Assembly (NCBI GenBank): GCA_905215195.1
Contig: CAJMPF010000077.1
Span: forward strand, 1 to 7,942
Source: an uncultured bacterium
GTDB lineage: Bacteria; Actinomycetota; Coriobacteriia; Coriobacteriales; Coriobacteriaceae
Reading direction: 5' to 3'
DNA length: 7,942 bases
The position numbers and the translations under genes are program-made. Of the stretch, positions 5,538 through 7,942 are shown one piece after another (the first letter of the stretch is position 1; each line of letters opens with the position of its first letter). The notes beneath the pieces were generated by a model. It worked only from the letters and a program-made list of their open reading frames with translations. It was not told the DNA's origin and ran no database searches.

Positions 5538-6350
5538 ATGTCGTATCGCGTGTCGACGCAGGTCTACAGCGGACCGTTCGACCTGCTGCTGCAGCTGGTA
5601 ACCCGCCAAAAAGTAGATATCGGCGCCATCTCCATCAGCGAGGTGGCCGAGCAATACCTTGCCGAGGCCGAGCGCATCGAGGCGCTGGACCTGGACGTGG
5701 CGAGCGACTTTTTGCTGGTCGCGGCAACACTTTTGGACATCAAGGCCGCCTCTCTGGTGCCGCAGGAGGCCCCGCGCAAAGTCGATGACGACGATGACGA
5801 GTTCGACGAAGACCTCGAAGAACTCAGTGCGCTCGACGGCGACGCCCTGCGCGAGGTCCTGATCCAGCGCCTGATCGCCTACAAGCAGTTTAAGGGCGCG
5901 GCGGCAGCCCTCGGTGCCCGCATGCAGGCCGAAAGCCGAATGCACCCGCGTGTGGCCGGTCCCGACCCGGAATTCTTGGGCCTGATGCCCGACTACCTGG
6001 CTGGCATCACCCTGCGCGGCCTGGCTGTCATCTGTGCCGACCTGGACGGCAAGAGACAGACCTTCTTGCTGGAGGCCGAGCACGTGGCGCCGCATCGCGT
6101 GCCGCTCGATCTGACGGTGGCCTCGGTCGACCGCTTTACCATGGCGCACCAAACCTGCACTTTCCGCGAGCTGCTGGACGGCGATGCCACCACCGAGCAG
6201 CTCGTCGTCACCTTCCTTGCCATGCTTGAGCTCGCCAAGCGCGGCTCGCTCACGCTGAGCCAGGACGAGATCTTTGGAACCATTCAAATCAACCGCGTCG
6301 AGGGCGCCGAGGCCTATGTGCCCGGCGAGGGCCCCGAGCTCACCGAATAG
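5538..6350 (+). CDS. scpA: segregation and condensation protein A
   Basis: ScpA is the kleisin subunit that bridges the SMC ATPase heads and recruits ScpB, forming the condensin-like complex that compacts and segregates the chromosome. At 270 aa it is of normal family length. The N-terminus shows the typical YSGPFDLLLQL (10-20), VDIGAISISEVAEQYL (26-41) and LLVAATLLDIKAASLVP (59-75), the region that contacts the SMC neck. A very acidic linker follows, DDDDDEFDED at 83-92. The C-terminal winged-helix part (about 205-252, including FLAMLELAKRGSLTLSQDE) would bind the other SMC head. The gene lies 84 bases after the protease gene. It is followed by scpB after 11 bases, the usual pairing, so the two are almost certainly co-expressed. 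Confidence 0.96.
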   Translation: MSYRVSTQVYSGPFDLLLQLVTRQKVDIGAISISEVAEQYLAEAERIEALDLDVASDFLLVAATLLDIKAASLVPQEAPRKVDDDDDEFDEDLEELSALDGDALREVLIQRLIAYKQFKGAAAALGARMQAESRMHPRVAGPDPEFLGLMPDYLAGITLRGLAVICADLDGKRQTFLLEAEHVAPHRVPLDLTVASVDRFTMAHQTCTFRELLDGDATTEQLVVTFLAMLELAKRGSLTLSQDEIFGTIQINRVEGAEAYVPGEGPELTE

Positions 6351-6361
6351 GAGCCGCAACC

Positions 6362-7090
6362 ATGTCAACCCTTTCCACGCTGGAGGCAAACAGCCTCAAA
6401 GGCGCCCTCGAGGCGCTGCTGCTGGTGTCGAGCGACCCGGTGAGTGCGCCCGCGCTGGCCGGCGCACTGGATATCGCCCCCGGCGAGTGCGCGTCGCTGC
6501 TCGCCGAGCTCAAGGTTGAGTACGAGGAGGCCAACCGCGGCTTTCAGCTGCGCGAGGTCGCCGGCGGCTGGCGCCTGTTTACGCACCCCGCCTACCACGA
6601 CGTGGTCGAGGCCTATGTGTTGAGCTGGGACACGCAAAAGCTGTCGCAGGCGGCGCTCGAAACTCTGGCCGTCATCGCATACCACCAGCCCGTGACGCGC
6701 GAGGTGGTCAAGGGCATCCGCGGCGTCAATTCCGACGGCGTCATTGCGTCGCTCGTAGACAAGGGTCTGGTGCGCGAGCTCGGCCGCGATCCCCAGCGCG
6801 GTCAGGCCATCATCTACGGCACGACCAACGCCTTCTTGGAAAAGTTCGGCCTGCGCTCCACCCGCGACCTGCCCGACCTGGAGCAGTTTGCCCCCGACGA
6901 GCAGTCGCGTCAGTTTATCCGCGAGCGCCTGAGCGGTCGCAGCATTCAGTCCACGCTCGAGGAGCAGGCCGAGGACTTGGACGAAGAGCGCGAACTGCTC
7001 GATACCGATATTGAAGATGTTGAGGCAGTCGAGGACTTGGAGACCCTAGTCGTCGACGAGACCTCGGAGGATTTGCATGACAAGGACTAA
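6362..7090 (+). CDS. scpB: segregation and condensation protein B
   Basis: ScpB is the winged-helix dimer that binds the ScpA linker in the SMC-ScpAB complex. The protein has 242 aa. The first winged helix covers about 10-80 (LKGALEALLLVSSDPVS at the start, GGWRLFTHPAY at 68-78). The second covers about 92-165, with LSQAALETLAVIAYHQPVTR (94-113), IRGVNSD (119-125), LVDKGLV and IIYGTTNAFLEKFGL. This central block is the most conserved part of the family. From residue 200 there is an unusually acidic tail of 43 residues, 22 of them Asp or Glu, that the core fold does not need. The AGGAG at 6349-6353 overlaps the scpA stop and precedes ATG 6362. The rluB-like gene begins 22 bases after the stop. 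Confidence 0.96.
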   Translation: MSTLSTLEANSLKGALEALLLVSSDPVSAPALAGALDIAPGECASLLAELKVEYEEANRGFQLREVAGGWRLFTHPAYHDVVEAYVLSWDTQKLSQAALETLAVIAYHQPVTREVVKGIRGVNSDGVIASLVDKGLVRELGRDPQRGQAIIYGTTNAFLEKFGLRSTRDLPDLEQFAPDEQSRQFIRERLSGRSIQSTLEEQAEDLDEERELLDTDIEDVEAVEDLETLVVDETSEDLHDKD

Positions 7091-7112
7091 CGAAGTAGGG
7101 GAGACGCGCGCC

Positions 7113-7942
7113 ATGGGCAACGCGGTACCCGCAACCGACGCACAGCCCGTCTACCCGCACACCATGCGCCTGCAGCGCTTTTTGGCACGCGCGGGCGTGG
7201 CGAGCCGTCGCGGCTCAGAGGACCTGATGACCGCTGGCCGCGTGACCGTCAACGGCCAGGTCGCGACCGAGCTGGGCACCAAGGTCGATGTCGACCACGA
7301 TCACATCGAGGTCGACGGCATGCCCGTCAAGCTCGACCAGGGCGCCGTTTACTTGATGCTCTACAAGCCGACCGGCTACCTCACCACCATGAGCGACCCG
7401 CAGGAGCGCCCTTGCGTGGCCGACCTGGTCCCCCGCGACCGCTTTCCGGGACTCTTCCCGGTGGGCCGCCTGGACCGCGACACCACGGGCCTTTTGCTCT
7501 TTACCACCGACGGCGACCTGTCACAGGACCTGCTGCACCCCAGCAAGCATGTCTATAAGACCTACCAGGCACTTGTGGACGGGCAGCTAATCGACCGCGA
7601 CCTCACGCCGCTACGCCGTGGCATCGAGCTCGACGACGGCCTATGCCAGCCGGCGATCTGCCGAATCATTAACGCGCGCGAGGCCGAGGCCGTAGCTCCC
7701 CAGGGCGTCAAGCCCGGCACCACCGCCGTGGAGGTCATCATCCGCGAGGGCCGCAAGAACCAGGTCAAGCGCATGCTGAGCAAGATTCACCATCCGGTAA
7801 TCCGTCTGCATCGCTGCAACTTTGCCGGCCTGGAGCTCAAGGATGTGGCCAAGGGCTCGTGGCGCGAGCTCACCGACCGCGAGGTGCAGATCCTAAAAAG
7901 CGGCGGCATCCCGCCCAAGCAGGCGAGCGTCAAGCGCAACGG
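7113..7942 (+). CDS. rluB: RluB/RsuA-type rRNA pseudouridine synthase (3' end outside window)
   Basis: The frame is open from ATG 7113 to the right edge, giving 276 residues with no stop yet. An S4 RNA-binding domain lies near the N-terminus (about 18-64, LQRFLARAGVASRR to VNGQ). It is followed by the catalytic domain with MLYKPTGYLTT (82-92) and GRLDRDTTGLLLFTTDGDL (118-136). D121 is the catalytic aspartate that converts uridine to pseudouridine. EGRKNQVKRML (212-222) is the family's second conserved block. By similarity and context it most likely modifies helix 89-90 of 23S rRNA (RluB). RsuA or RluE/F-type specificity cannot be excluded from sequence. ATG 7113 has GGGGAG at 7098-7103, and the later ATG 7164 has no ribosome binding site, so the first is preferred. 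The order scpA-scpB-rluB is a recurrent Gram-positive cluster. Confidence 0.94.
   Translation, partial: MGNAVPATDAQPVYPHTMRLQRFLARAGVASRRGSEDLMTAGRVTVNGQVATELGTKVDVDHDHIEVDGMPVKLDQGAVYLMLYKPTGYLTTMSDPQERPCVADLVPRDRFPGLFPVGRLDRDTTGLLLFTTDGDLSQDLLHPSKHVYKTYQALVDGQLIDRDLTPLRRGIELDDGLCQPAICRIINAREAEAVAPQGVKPGTTAVEVIIREGRKNQVKRMLSKIHHPVIRLHRCNFAGLELKDVAKGSWRELTDREVQILKSGGIPPKQASVKRN

Noticed and set aside
5337..6389. 350-aa minus-strand open frame opposite scpA
   Set aside because: scpA on the + strand has clear family motifs and a near-perfect ribosome binding site. The reverse frame is low-complexity Leu/Val/Gly/Asp sequence typical of antisense frames in GC-rich genes.
7164..7942. Later ATG (7164) as the start of the pseudouridine synthase
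   Set aside because: It lies right at the S4 domain, but it has no ribosome binding site, while ATG 7113 has GGGGAG at acceptable spacing.

Overview
The window is GC-rich, with dense same-strand genes and strong GGAGG-type ribosome binding sites. Its best fit is a Coriobacteriia genome (Actinomycetota), most like Collinsella. I infer this from the site-2 protease/scpA/scpB/rluB order, the base composition, and a recalled resemblance of the accessory gene to proteins common in that group. No database was searched. Every supported gene is on the + strand.

Layout. Positions 2-172 hold the 3' end of a DUF3825-type gene cut by the window edge. A tRNA-Val(CAC) at 311-385 follows, with a strong terminator. 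Next is an accessory stretch of about 1.9 kb, from roughly 434 to 2240. It carries a structured 330-base leader, one protein gene (765-1922) that is clearly less GC-rich than its neighbours, and about 330 bases without a gene. The encoded protein ends in what looks like a Vsr/DUF559-like PD-(D/E)XK nuclease fold. tRNA-Ala(GGC) at 2290-2362 closes the stretch, with its own promoter, an AT-rich upstream element and a terminator.

From 2438 the sequence is a compact core block. It begins with an ABC-F translation factor whose end overlaps a small unrecognised membrane-protein gene starting at GTG. A minimal M50 site-2 protease follows. After an 84-base gap containing a perfect inverted repeat come scpA, scpB and an RluB/RsuA-type 23S rRNA pseudouridine synthase that runs off the right edge. 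ScpA and ScpB are the SMC partner subunits for chromosome condensation. The ABC-F factor and the pseudouridine synthase act on the ribosome, so the block mixes translation, chromosome and membrane-proteolysis functions.

Most of the window is ordinary housekeeping sequence. The points most worth checking are the tRNA-flanked nuclease-like gene, a nine-base perfect Shine-Dalgarno match inside the ABC-F gene that coincides with an apparent protein insertion, and the terminator with no clear promoter between tRNA-Ala and the ABC-F start. I saw no CRISPR array, insertion sequence or integrase, and no convincing attachment-site duplication.
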